Assembly (NCBI GenBank): GCA_017645645.1
Contig: JAGCOB010000011.1
Location: forward strand, 1 to 64,000
DNA from: Prevotella sp.
GTDB lineage: Bacteria > Bacteroidota > Bacteroidia > Bacteroidales > Bacteroidaceae
Length of the DNA stretch: 64,000 nucleotides
Reading direction: 5' to 3'
In this document: piece by piece, positions 23,448 through 32,389 of the stretch
Layout of the letters: the number at the start of each line of letters is the position of its first letter
Position numbering within the stretch: position 1 is the stretch's first letter
Translations under genes and position numbers: made by a program
The notes under the pieces: model-generated
Databases searched by the model: none
What the model was told of the DNA's origin: nothing
What the model saw: only the letters and a program-made list of their open reading frames with translations

Positions 23448-25727
23448 TTATCTAATGAACAGTAACTCACGGTATTTGGGGAGAGTCCAGAGACCGTCCT
23501 CTACGATGAGTTCGAGTTTGTCTGCCTCATAGCGGATAGCACCCATGTGCGGCTCTACCGTGTCATGATAGGCGATGGCACGCTGGTGGATGTTCTCGAT
23601 GCGGTTAGCCACCTTTCTTGCCTCTGTCAACTCCTCGACAAACTGCTCAATCTTCTCCGTACGCTCTGCAATCTCCTCGATGAGTTTCATGTTACGGATA
23701 GAGAGACGTTCAGCCTTCTCCACAGAGAAGACATCCTTCATGCCCTGTACGTTCTTGATGAGCTGACTCTGATAGTGCGTGGCGACAGGGATGATATGGT
23801 TCATGGCGAGGTCGCCAAGGACACGAGCCTCTATCTGCACGGTCTTGACATACATCTCCCATTTCACCTCATTACGAGCCTCCAGCTCCTTGTGGTTCAT
23901 CACCTTCGTGCTCTCGAACATCCTCACACTCGACTCGTCGAGGTAACGTTCGAAGATGACAGGACATGACTTCTCTACGTCGAGACCGCGCCGGGCAGCC
24001 TCTTTTACCCATTCCTCAGAATAACCATTGCCGTCGAAGCGGATAGGTTTACAGGTCTTGATATCTTCTTTCAGCACCTCGAGGATGGCGTGAATCTTGG
24101 CGGTATTCTCGGAGTTATCGGAATTCTCGGAGTACTCCGAGATTTTTTTATCCACTCGCTCCTTGAAGGAGTTGAGCGCCTCTGCCATTGCGGCATTCAG
24201 GGCAATCATTGCCGATGCACAATTGGCGGTAGAGCCTGGTGCACGGAACTCGAATCGGTTACCCGTGAAGGCGAAGGGTGACGTACGGTTACGGTCGGTA
24301 TTATCCACAATCAGATCGGGAATCTGTGGGATGTCAATCTCCTCTATTAGTTTAGAGTTTAGAGTTGATAGTGTAGAGTTTGCTGCCGCCATAGAGTTAG
24401 GGAGTCCGGTAGGAAATTCTACACTCTCAGTTTTAAACTCTACATTTTCAAGTTTGTCGAGGAGTTCAGTCAACTGTGTTCCCAAGAAAGAGGAGATGAT
24501 GGCAGGAGGAGCCTCATTACCGCCCAAGCGGTGGGCATTCGTAGCACTCATGATAGAGGCTTTCAACAGTCCGTTATGACGATAGACAGCCATCAGCGTC
24601 TCTACGATGAACGTCACAAAGCGCAGGTTCTCCTCAGGAGTCTTACCTGGAGCATGCAACAGTACGCCATTGTCTGCCGACAGGCTCCAGTTATTGTGCT
24701 TACCGCTGCCGTTGATACCGTCAAAGGGTTTCTCATGCAGCAACACACGGAAACCGTGATTGCGCGCCACCTTCTTCATCAGTGACATCAACAGCATGTT
24801 GTGGTCGACTGCCAGGTTACACTCCTCAAAGACGGGAGCCAACTCAAACTGATTCGGAGCCACCTCGTTATGACGTGTCTTGACAGGGATGGCGAGTTCG
24901 AGTGCCTGTATCTCCAAGTCCTTCATAAACGCCTGAACGCGGTCGGGGATGGTACCGAAATAGTGGTCGTCCATCTGCTGGTTTTTCGCACTCTCGTGTC
25001 CCATCAGTGTACGTCCCGTCATCACCAAGTCAGGACGGGCAGAATAGAGTCCCTCATCCACGAGGAAGTACTCCTGTTCCCATCCGAGGTTTACCTGTAC
25101 TTTCGTGACATCGTCATAGAAATACTGGCAGACATCCTTGGCAGCCTTGCCTACGGCATGCAGGGCACGGAGTAGGGGAGCTTTGTAGTCGAGGGCTTCA
25201 CCCGTATAGGCAATGAAGATGGTGGGGATACACAGCGTGTCGTCGATGATGAACACAGGCGATGTCGGGTCCCATGCCGAATAGCCGCGCGCCTCGAAGG
25301 TATTGCGGATACCGCCATTCGGGAACGACGAGGCGTCAGGCTCCTGTTGGACGAGCAGTTTACCGCTGAACGTCTCTATCATACCGCCCTTGCCGTCATG
25401 TTCCACGAAGGCATCGTGCTTCTCTGCCGTACCCTCTGTCAACGGTTGGAACCAGTGAGTATAGTGGGTCACACCCATCTCCATCGCCCATTTCTTCATA
25501 CCGTCAGCCACTGCGTCGGCAATGCTGCGGTCGTCCAGACGGGCACCGTTGTCCATCACGTCAATCATCTTCTCGTAGATGTCGGAGGGCAGGTATCTGA
25601 ACATCTTCTGTTTGTTGAAGACATACTTGCCGAAATACTCCGACGGTCTCTCTTCAGGTACGGGAACATCGAGGGCTCTCTTCTTGAAAGCCTCTTCCAC
25701 GACCTGAAATCTCAAATTGTTTGCCAT
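23448..25727 (-). CDS. glnN: Glutamine synthetase type III
   Basis: Makes glutamine from glutamate, ammonia and ATP. This is the large GSIII class typical of Bacteroidetes (about 730 residues; here 759). Markers: RYSAWDP-like GYSAWDPTSP, GWEQEYFLVD, RHNEVAPNQFELAP, NGSGKHNNWSL, NRTSPFAFTGNRFEFRAPGS. The excess length comes from tandem-repeat insertions: about residues 425-436 and 450-459 (heptamers) and 529-541 (9-mers encoding Ser-Glu-x triplets). It lies 24 bases after aguB in the aguA-aguB-glnN operon, which links agmatine breakdown (releasing ammonia) to ammonia assimilation. Confidence 0.93.
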   Translation of the reverse strand: MANNLRFQVVEEAFKKRALDVPVPEERPSEYFGKYVFNKQKMFRYLPSDIYEKMIDVMDNGARLDDRSIADAVADGMKKWAMEMGVTHYTHWFQPLTEGTAEKHDAFVEHDGKGGMIETFSGKLLVQQEPDASSFPNGGIRNTFEARGYSAWDPTSPVFIIDDTLCIPTIFIAYTGEALDYKAPLLRALHAVGKAAKDVCQYFYDDVTKVQVNLGWEQEYFLVDEGLYSARPDLVMTGRTLMGHESAKNQQMDDHYFGTIPDRVQAFMKDLEIQALELAIPVKTRHNEVAPNQFELAPVFEECNLAVDHNMLLMSLMKKVARNHGFRVLLHEKPFDGINGSGKHNNWSLSADNGVLLHAPGKTPEENLRFVTFIVETLMAVYRHNGLLKASIMSATNAHRLGGNEAPPAIISSFLGTQLTELLDKLENVEFKTESVEFPTGLPNSMAAANSTLSTLNSKLIEEIDIPQIPDLIVDNTDRNRTSPFAFTGNRFEFRAPGSTANCASAMIALNAAMAEALNSFKERVDKKISEYSENSDNSENTAKIHAILEVLKEDIKTCKPIRFDGNGYSEEWVKEAARRGLDVEKSCPVIFERYLDESSVRMFESTKVMNHKELEARNEVKWEMYVKTVQIEARVLGDLAMNHIIPVATHYQSQLIKNVQGMKDVFSVEKAERLSIRNMKLIEEIAERTEKIEQFVEELTEARKVANRIENIHQRAIAYHDTVEPHMGAIRYEADKLELIVEDGLWTLPKYRELLFIR
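24106..24141. repeat. 9-mer repeat TTCTCGGAG type, four units, in glnN
   Basis: TTCTCGGAG, TTATCGGAA, TTCTCGGAG, TACTCCGAG. On the coding strand it reads SEY SEN SDN SEN. The neighbouring gene aguB carries three units of the same repeat (25945-25971). Confidence 0.92.
24351..24378. repeat. Heptamer repeat TTTAGAG, four units, in glnN
   Basis: TTTAGAG, TTTAGAG, TTGATAG, TGTAGAG. Together with 24419-24453 it adds a Ser/Thr/Asn/Leu-rich loop to the synthetase. Confidence 0.85.
24419..24453. repeat. Degenerate heptamer repeat CTACACT type in glnN
   Basis: CTACACT, CTCAGTT, TTAAACT, CTACATT, TTCAAGT. It is the inverse orientation of the TTTAGAG/TGTAGAG words 40 bases away, so the two arrays could pair imperfectly. 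Confidence 0.65.
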
Positions 25728-25751
25728 ATTGTTTGAAGTTTGCTTTTTATT

Positions 25752-26618
25752 CTATTCTAAATAGCGTTGGGTGATATCACCATAAGCGTCTGTCCTTCTG
25801 TCTCTGAGGAAAGGCCACCAGCGACGCACCTGTTCAGAGCGTTGCATATCGACTTCCACGACCGTTGTTACTTCTTGGTCGGTGGGAGCTTCGTAAAGCA
25901 GTTCACCTTGTGGACCAGCGATGAAGGAAGTGCCCCAGAAGGGAATTTCAGAGTTCTCTGAGTACTCTGAGCCAACCCTATTAACCGTTACTACTGGTAA
26001 GCCGTTAGCCACGGCGTGTCCGCGCTGGACGGTCTGCCACGCCATGCGCTGTCGCTCTTGTTCCTCTTTCGTATCGTTGGGGTCGTACCCGATGGCAGTA
26101 GGGTAGATGAGCAGTTCTGCTCCTGCCAGTGCCATCAGTCGGGCTGCCTCAGGATACCACTGATCCCAGCATACCAACACGCCCAACTTACCTACTGAGG
26201 TCTGGATAGGATGGAAGCCCAGGTCACCAGGGGTGAAGTAGAACTTCTCGTAATAGCCGGGGTCGTCGGGGATGTGCATCTTACGATACTTACCAGCGAT
26301 GGTGCCGTCCTTTTCCAGTACAACAGCCGTATTATGATACAAGCCTGTGGCACGACGCTCAAAGAGGGAGGTGACAATCACCACACCGTATTGCTTGGCG
26401 AGGTTGCCGAAGAACTCCGTGGAGGGACCAGGAATCGTCTCTGCCTGGTCGAACACATGGACATCCTCCTTCTGACAGAAATAGAGTCCGTTGTGCAGTT
26501 CTTGCAGCACAATCAGTTCTGCGCCCTGCTTCGCAAGCGCCGTTATTTTTTTCGCCAACCGCGCCTTATTGTCTTCGCGGTCGGCACTGTTGTGCTGTTG
26601 TATGATTCCTATCTTCAT
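25752..26618 (-). CDS. aguB: N-carbamoylputrescine amidase
   Basis: Hydrolyses N-carbamoylputrescine to putrescine, CO2 and ammonia. It is a nitrilase-superfamily protein (288 residues) with the catalytic triad: Glu in VLQELHNG, Lys in KYRKMHIPDDP, Cys in LVCWDQWYPE. I start it at ATG 26618 (MKIGIIQQHN), 2 bases after aguA. Residues about 217-225 (SEYSENSEI) come from a three-unit 9-mer repeat and lie in a loop before the conserved PFWGTSFIAGP. Confidence 0.93.
   Translation of the reverse strand: MKIGIIQQHNSADREDNKARLAKKITALAKQGAELIVLQELHNGLYFCQKEDVHVFDQAETIPGPSTEFFGNLAKQYGVVIVTSLFERRATGLYHNTAVVLEKDGTIAGKYRKMHIPDDPGYYEKFYFTPGDLGFHPIQTSVGKLGVLVCWDQWYPEAARLMALAGAELLIYPTAIGYDPNDTKEEQERQRMAWQTVQRGHAVANGLPVVTVNRVGSEYSENSEIPFWGTSFIAGPQGELLYEAPTDQEVTTVVEVDMQRSEQVRRWWPFLRDRRTDAYGDITQRYLE
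25945..25971. repeat. 9-mer repeat, three units, in aguB
   Basis: ATTTCAGAG, TTCTCTGAG, TACTCTGAG. It encodes SEY SEN SEI, matching the insertion in the adjacent glnN. Confidence 0.92.
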
Positions 26619-26620
26619 AA

Positions 26621-27583
26621 TCAATAATATTGCATGGTACAACAATGTAAAGAACCGTGTTGCCAGATGACGGCAAGACAGTCGATACCGACAATCTCGC
26701 GGTCAGGGAATGCCTCACCGATGATACGCATCGCCTCTGTATCGAGGTCAGGTTGCCCGTAGGTGGGTACCAATACCGCTCCGTTGATGACGAGGTAGTT
26801 GGCGTACGTTGCAGGCAAACGGTAGTCCTCATCGTAGATAGGACGGGGCAGGGGCAACTTCAGCAGACGGTAGGGCTTGCCCTCCATGGTTCGCAAAGCC
26901 TGTAATTCCTGTTCCATCTTGAGAAGGTCAGGATGCTCCTCATCTGCCCCTGTATAGAGTAAGGTGTCATCAGGACAGATACGCATGAGCGTGTCAATAT
27001 GTCCGTCGGTATCATCACCGATAAGGCTGCCATGTTGGAGCCATACGATACGCTTGGCACCTAACCATTCCTTCAGTCGTTCCTCAATCTCTTCTTTTGT
27101 CAGCGGCTCGTTGCGATGGGGAGCCATCAGACAGCATTGCGTTGTGAAGATCGTCCCTTTGCCATCGCTCTCGATGCTGCCGCCTTCCAAGACGAAGTCG
27201 AGATGCGGCTCGTAAGTGCCGCTTACTATGCCTCGCTCATAGAGGTGGCGGTTAATCTCGTTGTCCAATTCCGCAGGGAACTTCTCGCCCCAGCCATTGA
27301 AACAGAAGTCGAGGAGAAGGGCTTTTGGCTTTTGGCTTTTGGCTGTTGACTCTTCCTCAAATACGGTGATGAACCCATGATCCCTGGCCCATGTGTCGTT
27401 ATGGGGGATGTCATCGACGATAATCAGCCGCTCACGCTTACTGATTTCACGCTTCATCTCCTCGTACACTTTCATGACTTCTGGCAGGATGGGAGCCCAG
27501 TCGGTATGCTCGTGCGGCATTGTCAACTGCATGGCACTTTGATATTCCCACTCTGCAGGCATCCGCCTCTTATTCAGATTCAT
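26621..27583 (-). CDS. aguA: Agmatine deiminase
   Basis: Converts agmatine to N-carbamoylputrescine and ammonia in the arginine route to putrescine. 320 residues of the peptidyl-arginine-deiminase-like family: NDTWARDHG, DFVLEGGSIESDG, DDTDGHIDTL, and the catalytic Cys near the C terminus (GSLHCCTMQ). Residues about 78-87 (Lys, Ser, Gln, Pro) are encoded by a heptamer repeat. A -7 box TAATTTTG (27589-27596) is 6 bases before the ATG, so the transcript has almost no leader. Confidence 0.94.
   Translation of the reverse strand: MNLNKRRMPAEWEYQSAMQLTMPHEHTDWAPILPEVMKVYEEMKREISKRERLIIVDDIPHNDTWARDHGFITVFEEESTAKSQKPKALLLDFCFNGWGEKFPAELDNEINRHLYERGIVSGTYEPHLDFVLEGGSIESDGKGTIFTTQCCLMAPHRNEPLTKEEIEERLKEWLGAKRIVWLQHGSLIGDDTDGHIDTLMRICPDDTLLYTGADEEHPDLLKMEQELQALRTMEGKPYRLLKLPLPRPIYDEDYRLPATYANYLVINGAVLVPTYGQPDLDTEAMRIIGEAFPDREIVGIDCLAVIWQHGSLHCCTMQYY
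27325..27352. repeat. Heptamer repeat TTGGCTn, four units, in aguA
   Basis: TTGGCTT, TTGGCTT, TTGGCTG, TTGACTC. Same unit as 1366-1407. Confidence 0.9.
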
Positions 27584-27588
27584 GGGTG

Positions 27589-27648
27589 CAAAATTACGAA
27601 ATAATTTTCAATTTTCAATTTTCAATTCTCAATTATTTTGTATCTTTG
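27589..27648. promoter_or_regulatory. Divergent promoter region aguA / fetA-like
   Basis: Two -7 boxes face away from each other: TAATTTTG on the minus strand (27589-27596, aguA) and TATCTTTG on the plus strand (27641-27648). The 44 bases between them are almost entirely a heptamer repeat. No canonical TTTG -33 element exists on either side, so the repeat must supply the upstream contacts or there are none. Confidence 0.65.
27603..27630. repeat. Heptamer repeat AATTTTC, four units, between divergent promoters
   Basis: AATTTTC, AATTTTC, AATTTTC, AATTCTC, then AATTATT. Confidence 0.92.
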
Positions 27649-27663
27649 CACCAAAATACGACG

Positions 27664-28224
27664 ATGTTAGAACTGCATAATGTAACGATAAAGCCGTTGA
27701 TAGACTCCCTGTCCTTGACGGTGGGTGACGGTCAACTGGTATGTCTGACGGGTTCCGAAAGGGTCGGCAAGACCACGTTGTTGCGTGCTATCTTGGGCTT
27801 CATCCCTATTGACAGTGGACATATCAGTATTGACGGAGAACTGCTGACACCCCTCTCGGCTCCCTATTTCCGCCGCCAGATAGCCTATGTACCGCAACGG
27901 TTGACGGCCATAGAGGACTACGACAGCATTGCCGACCTGTCGGAGATGTTGTTTGGACTCAAGGTCAATAAGGGCGAGACCTCCTATAAGGTACCTATTG
28001 ATGGTCGTCGTTGGGCGGAGCTTTCAGCTGACGAGCGTTACCTCTTATTGCTCCAGAATGCGATGCAGTTAGACAAGCGTTTGTTGATTGTCGATGAACC
28101 GGGTCTGCCTATCAGTGCCGAAACGATGGAGACGGTCGACCGGTTGTTGCAAGAGGCAGCAGACAGAGGAGCTACTGTCTTCGCCGTCAATTCACGAATC
28201 CTACAAAATCAGATACGACTATGA
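27664..28224 (+). CDS. ABC transporter ATP-binding protein, FetA (YbbL)-like
   Basis: 186 residues: Walker A GSERVGKTT (about 30-38), Q-loop YVPQRLT, degenerate signature LSADER, Walker B RLLIVDEPG. The small size and pairing with a UPF0014 permease match the FetA/FetB exporters. In E. coli these have been linked to iron export (established there, inferred here). The start ATG at 27664 follows the -7 box by 15 bases; an in-frame extension to 27520 runs back into aguA and is not credible. It overlaps fetB-like by 4 bases (ATGA). Confidence 0.85.
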   Translation: MLELHNVTIKPLIDSLSLTVGDGQLVCLTGSERVGKTTLLRAILGFIPIDSGHISIDGELLTPLSAPYFRRQIAYVPQRLTAIEDYDSIADLSEMLFGLKVNKGETSYKVPIDGRRWAELSADERYLLLLQNAMQLDKRLLIVDEPGLPISAETMETVDRLLQEAADRGATVFAVNSRILQNQIRL

Positions 28225-28943
28225 ATATCACGATTGTACGAATGGTTATCGGTATCCTGCTATTGCTGATACCCGCCTTGATCCTTTTCCGTTTTGACCG
28301 TCGCTTCCTGCGTCAGTCAGCAGCCGTTCTTGGACGGTTGACGGTGACACTGCTGGTATTGGCAGGCTGTCTTTACTATATCTTCCAATGGGACAAGGCA
28401 TGGGTGAATATCCTGTGGGTGTTGCTGACCAGCGGTGTTGCCACAACAGTCTATTGCCGTAAGCGGTGGCAGTCGGTCCCCATTTATATCAGCATGACGG
28501 TGATGACTTTCATCATGGGTATTGTCGTCCTTCTATTGATGGACGTACCTTCGCTGTTCAGTGCGTCGTATTTCCTCCCTGTCATGACGATGCTACAGGC
28601 AGAGGCTCTCTTTGTCTGTCGTCGCGGTATCACCACTTATGTCCTTGAACGTCGTACTCACAAGGAACTTTTTGAATATCTTCGTGGCAATGGTGCCAAT
28701 CCGTTAGAGGCGTTGCGTCCATTCCTTACTAGGGCGGTTACCCGTGCTTTCACACCCGTATTGCAACAGTTGCTGCTGGTAGGACTTGTCTTTATCCCCT
28801 CGCTACTCTGCGGTTTACTGATGGGTGGTTTTTCGCCTTTGCAGTCAATGGCCTTCCTCGCCCTGATGACAGCAGCCGCCCTTTGCAGCACCATGCTCAC
28901 CCTCATATTCTCCATCTATATTTATACCCGAATCAGTTCATGA
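28221..28943 (+). CDS. FetB (UPF0014/YbbM)-like permease
   Basis: 240 residues with about 7 membrane helices. The family region between the helices is present: THKELFEYLRGNGANPLEAL and AFTPVLQQLLLVGLVFIPSL. It is the membrane half of the ABC unit with the preceding gene (4-base overlap). Metal-ion export is inferred from the E. coli pair. The stop overlaps the start of the nuclease gene by 3 bases. Confidence 0.85.
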   Translation: MNITIVRMVIGILLLLIPALILFRFDRRFLRQSAAVLGRLTVTLLVLAGCLYYIFQWDKAWVNILWVLLTSGVATTVYCRKRWQSVPIYISMTVMTFIMGIVVLLLMDVPSLFSASYFLPVMTMLQAEALFVCRRGITTYVLERRTHKELFEYLRGNGANPLEALRPFLTRAVTRAFTPVLQQLLLVGLVFIPSLLCGLLMGGFSPLQSMAFLALMTAAALCSTMLTLIFSIYIYTRISS

Positions 28944-29707
28944 AAAGAATATCCCTTCTTCTGACCGCCGTCACGCTGCTTTGTCTGCAGTCGTGTGGAC
29001 AGCGTGTTGAACAACAAGAACAGTCTTCAAACTTGGTGGATGTCCGTCTCCGTCAGGATGTCACCCCCTTGCAGCGTTATGCCTACAAGGCGTGGTATTC
29101 CGAGACCTTGCGCATCCCTCTTGCTGTCAGTTGGTATCTCACCAAGGAACATACCTATGGTAAGAGTCAGCGTAAGAACTTCTCTTTTACCCCCGACAAT
29201 GACATACCCAATCCTGTCACCACCTTCGACTATATGCAATCGGGTTACGACCGTGGGCATATGTGTCCTGCTGGTGACAACAAATGGAATCGTACGGCTC
29301 AGGAGCAGACTTTCCTCATGACAAATATCTGTCCCCAGAACCATAACCTGAACAAGAACGCCTGGAACGATTTGGAGCAGTTGTGCCGTACCTGGGCACG
29401 CCGCTATGACCGTATCTATATTGTCTGTGGTCCTGTCCTTCGTGGCACCAACCACAAGACCATCGGACGGGAGCGCAGTCGTCGCATCACCGTTCCTGAG
29501 GCATTCTATAAAGTTGTGCTTCGTACAGGCAAATATCCTGCTGCCATCGGCTTCATCTACGAGAATGTCGGCTCCAGCCAACCTATGCGTCAGGCTATCC
29601 ATAGTGTCGATGAGATAGAACGCTTGACAGGCATCGACTTCTTCTCAGCCCTCGACGACGATATCGAGAACCGCATCGAGGCAACGTCCAATCTTTCCGA
29701 CTGGTAA
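28940..29707 (+). CDS. Exported DNA/RNA non-specific endonuclease (NUC1 family)
   Basis: 255 residues. A lipoprotein signal ends at LQSCGQ (Cys about 18). The beta-beta-alpha-metal nuclease signature is DRGHMCPAGDN (about 112-122), with the catalytic His in DRGH and the metal-binding Asn in MTNICPQNHNLNKNAWNDLE. Family members degrade DNA and RNA without sequence preference. A lipid anchor suggests nucleic-acid scavenging at the cell surface or in the periplasm. I start at ATG 28940, which overlaps the fetB-like stop; the longer frame from 28883 would lose the lipobox position. Confidence 0.92.
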   Translation: MKRISLLLTAVTLLCLQSCGQRVEQQEQSSNLVDVRLRQDVTPLQRYAYKAWYSETLRIPLAVSWYLTKEHTYGKSQRKNFSFTPDNDIPNPVTTFDYMQSGYDRGHMCPAGDNKWNRTAQEQTFLMTNICPQNHNLNKNAWNDLEQLCRTWARRYDRIYIVCGPVLRGTNHKTIGRERSRRITVPEAFYKVVLRTGKYPAAIGFIYENVGSSQPMRQAIHSVDEIERLTGIDFFSALDDDIENRIEATSNLSDW

Positions 29708-29749
29708 TGATTTGGGACTGAATTATCTGTTTGTAACGATAGAATCATA

Positions 29750-31321
29750 ATGAAGAATAAGAAGTTCCTTCCCTTTTCCAAGTTGCTGTCGCGACGTATC
29801 CTGATGGTCAATGTCGTGACCATCAGCGTCCTTGCCCTGTTGGTGATTACGTTTATTACGATCGGACTGAAGGACATGACTAATGCCTATTTCATAAGCG
29901 GACTGTATGGATGCCATGAGTCGATAGACAAAAGGCTTGGCAAAGTAGACAATGACAGCCTCTATCATCATGTCAAGCGATTAGATGTCGGCTTCAATCT
30001 GTTTAACCCTCTGTTTCAGGATGATATCAACGAGAAGGACAATAAGAGTGTCTGGGCCTATAACGTCGTTATCGACAGTGTAGGTACCTATATCTACCAT
30101 CCTGACAGACAACGTATCGGAAAAAGAAATTTCTTCGAGGATATCCGACAGTCGGGCGATGCGCTTTGTAAGGAACTGGTGATAGGTTTGAATTCTAATG
30201 AAATGAGTCACCAGAGGATAACGATAGACGGTGTATCGTCCTACATCTTCTATTGCGGTGTGAAAGTCACCCCGTGGCGTAATGCCATCATCGTACCTAT
30301 AGACGGACTCGTGGTTCCCCTCATCATCACGGGACTGCTCCTGTTGACGATTATCATCCTGGGAATGCTGGTGGCTTATAGAATCAGTCGTTTCACCATC
30401 CGTCGTGCCACCATTCCCCTGCAGCACCTTGCCAAGAGTGCCGACGAGGTGGCTCAGGGAAACTTCCAGGCCCCGCTGCCGGAACTGCAATACAATGACG
30501 AGATCAGTCAGTTGCGCGACTCGTTCGCAAACATGCAGGAGTCGCTGACGCAATATATCGAACAGCTCAAGACCACTACCGCTGAGAAGGCTGCCATGGA
30601 GAGTGAACTCAGTATCGCACGTGACATCCAACTGTCGATGGTGCCTACGGTATTCCCCCAACAGGAGCACATCGACATCTATGCCAGTATGACTCCGGCA
30701 AAGGCCGTCGGCGGTGACCTCTACGACTTCTTCGTGCGCGACGGCCTGCTCTACTTCTGCATCGGCGACGTCAGTGGCAAAGGTGTGCCCGCCGCCCTGT
30801 TCATGACGGAGGCTAAGAGCCTGTTCCGTGCCTATGCCTCAGATGAGAGTACACCTGACAGTATCGTCTCGCGTATGAACAACAACCTGAGCCTGGATAA
30901 CAAGGAATGTATGTTTGTCACCTTCTTTGTCGGCATCCTCGACCTGACATCCGGTCTGCTGCGCTATTGTAATGCCGGCCATGAGGCTCCCATCATCATC
31001 AACAAGACGGCTGAACCTCTGCCTGTCAATCCAATCTATCCCGTAGGACTCGATGCCGATACACCCTACGAGACACAGGAAGCTGTCATAGCACCGCAAA
31101 CTACCATCCTGCTTTATACTGACGGACTGGACGAGGCGATGGATGCCGATGAAAAACAGTTTGGCGATGAGAGGATCTTCGATGTGTTGAACCGTGCCAT
31201 CCAGACAGGGGAACTCTCCCCAAAACCATTGATAGAACGGATGACCCAGGCCGTCCATCACTATGTCGGCGACACCGAACAAAGTGACGACCTTACCATG
31301 CTCTGCCTGAGGTTTAACTAA
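29750..31321 (+). CDS. Membrane SpoIIE-type serine phosphatase with HAMP domain
   Basis: 523 residues: helix 1 (about 16-38), an extracytoplasmic sensor region of 145 residues, helix 2 (about 186-208), a HAMP domain (about 209-262), a coiled linker, and a PP2C/SpoIIE (RsbU-like) catalytic domain from about 290. Metal-site motifs GGDLYDFF, GDVSGKGVP, YTDGLDEA and the final SDDLTM are intact. Such phosphatases act on phosphorylated anti-sigma antagonists (STAS) in partner-switching systems. No STAS or anti-sigma gene is in the window. A second phosphatase with a different sensor is at 49094. Confidence 0.92.
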   Translation: MKNKKFLPFSKLLSRRILMVNVVTISVLALLVITFITIGLKDMTNAYFISGLYGCHESIDKRLGKVDNDSLYHHVKRLDVGFNLFNPLFQDDINEKDNKSVWAYNVVIDSVGTYIYHPDRQRIGKRNFFEDIRQSGDALCKELVIGLNSNEMSHQRITIDGVSSYIFYCGVKVTPWRNAIIVPIDGLVVPLIITGLLLLTIIILGMLVAYRISRFTIRRATIPLQHLAKSADEVAQGNFQAPLPELQYNDEISQLRDSFANMQESLTQYIEQLKTTTAEKAAMESELSIARDIQLSMVPTVFPQQEHIDIYASMTPAKAVGGDLYDFFVRDGLLYFCIGDVSGKGVPAALFMTEAKSLFRAYASDESTPDSIVSRMNNNLSLDNKECMFVTFFVGILDLTSGLLRYCNAGHEAPIIINKTAEPLPVNPIYPVGLDADTPYETQEAVIAPQTTILLYTDGLDEAMDADEKQFGDERIFDVLNRAIQTGELSPKPLIERMTQAVHHYVGDTEQSDDLTMLCLRFN

Positions 31322-31336
31322 CTCATCTTTTGTCTT

Positions 31337-32389
31337 TTATATCGCGTTTTTGACATCCGCAAGGGTAATCTCTACCAGTTCATTGTCAGGTACTTTGCCA
31401 GCCTTGGCAATGCGGTTGGCCTGAGCCTGAATGGTCTTCTCGAAGACGTTACGGACGAAACGGGCATTACCGAAGTTGCGGTCCTTATGCTCTACGGCAT
31501 AGTCGAGACGATCCTTGAGATAGGCGGCAGCCTCCTTGGTAATGGTGTACTCGTTCTTCTTCAAATACTTGCGGAAGATCTTGTAGAGGTCGTCCGAGCT
31601 ATAGTCGGGGAAGTGGATGTAGCGATTGAAACGGGATTGCAGGCCAGGGTTGGTATCGATGAACTTCTTCATCTCGTTGGTATAACCAGCCACGATGACG
31701 ACAAGGCGGTCACGGTCGTCCTCCATACGCTTCAACAGCGTTGCTACAGCTTCAGCGCCATAGTCATTGCCTGACTCACTCTGGGTAATAGCATACGCCT
31801 CGTCGATGAAGAGAACACCGTTCAGGGCGGAGTCACACATGGCATTCACACGAGGAGCCGTCTGTCCGACATACTGTCCGATAAGTCCGGAACGGTCTGT
31901 CTCTACCAGATGTCCTTTCTTCAGGATTCCCAGGTCTTTATAGATACGTGCCACGATACGAGCCACCGTTGTCTTACCAGTACCAGGGCTGCCCGTAAAT
32001 ACAAGGTGATAGCTGAGGTTAGGAGTCTTCAGCCCCTTTTCCTCACGCTGCTTCTGAACCTTCACGAAATTGGCAAGGGAGCGTACTTCCGCCTTTACCT
32101 CATCGAGACCAATCAGGTCATTGAGCTCTTCGTAGGGATCACCCTCGATGGGTTTGTTGACAACGACACTGTCGCCGCCCCCTTCCGAACGGTCCTGATC
32201 CGAGAACTTGTACTTGCGTCCACCTTCGTCAGAGCCGTCGCCGTCGACGACGAGGTGACGATCCTTTGAACTACTTGAGTCGTCGCTGCCTACGACCATG
32301 GTGAATACAGCCATCGTAATGAAGAAGGCTGTAATACACACGATAACGATTGTTAGTTGCTTACTGTTGAAGCGATCCATCCATGACAT
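31337..32389 (-). CDS. Membrane-anchored CbbX/SpoVK-like AAA+ ATPase
   Basis: 350 residues: one N-terminal membrane helix (about 12-33), a Ser/Asp/Gly-rich linker (34-80), and a CbbX-type AAA+ domain with Walker A GSPGTGKT (133-140), Walker B GVLFIDEAYA, RSGLIGQYVGQTAPRVN (pore-loop region) and an arginine finger in GLQSRFNRYIHF. CbbX remodels RuBisCO in autotrophs, but the wider family is of unknown target. The anchor puts its hexamer at the membrane. It overlaps the upstream membrane-protein gene by 37 bases. Confidence 0.88.
   Translation of the reverse strand: MSWMDRFNSKQLTIVIVCITAFFITMAVFTMVVGSDDSSSSKDRHLVVDGDGSDEGGRKYKFSDQDRSEGGGDSVVVNKPIEGDPYEELNDLIGLDEVKAEVRSLANFVKVQKQREEKGLKTPNLSYHLVFTGSPGTGKTTVARIVARIYKDLGILKKGHLVETDRSGLIGQYVGQTAPRVNAMCDSALNGVLFIDEAYAITQSESGNDYGAEAVATLLKRMEDDRDRLVVIVAGYTNEMKKFIDTNPGLQSRFNRYIHFPDYSSDDLYKIFRKYLKKNEYTITKEAAAYLKDRLDYAVEHKDRNFGNARFVRNVFEKTIQAQANRIAKAGKVPDNELVEITLADVKNAI

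Noticed and set aside
24351-24453. Possible CRISPR-like or inverted array in glnN
   Set aside because: Units are 7 bp without spacers and lie in frame in an enzyme gene; not a CRISPR array.
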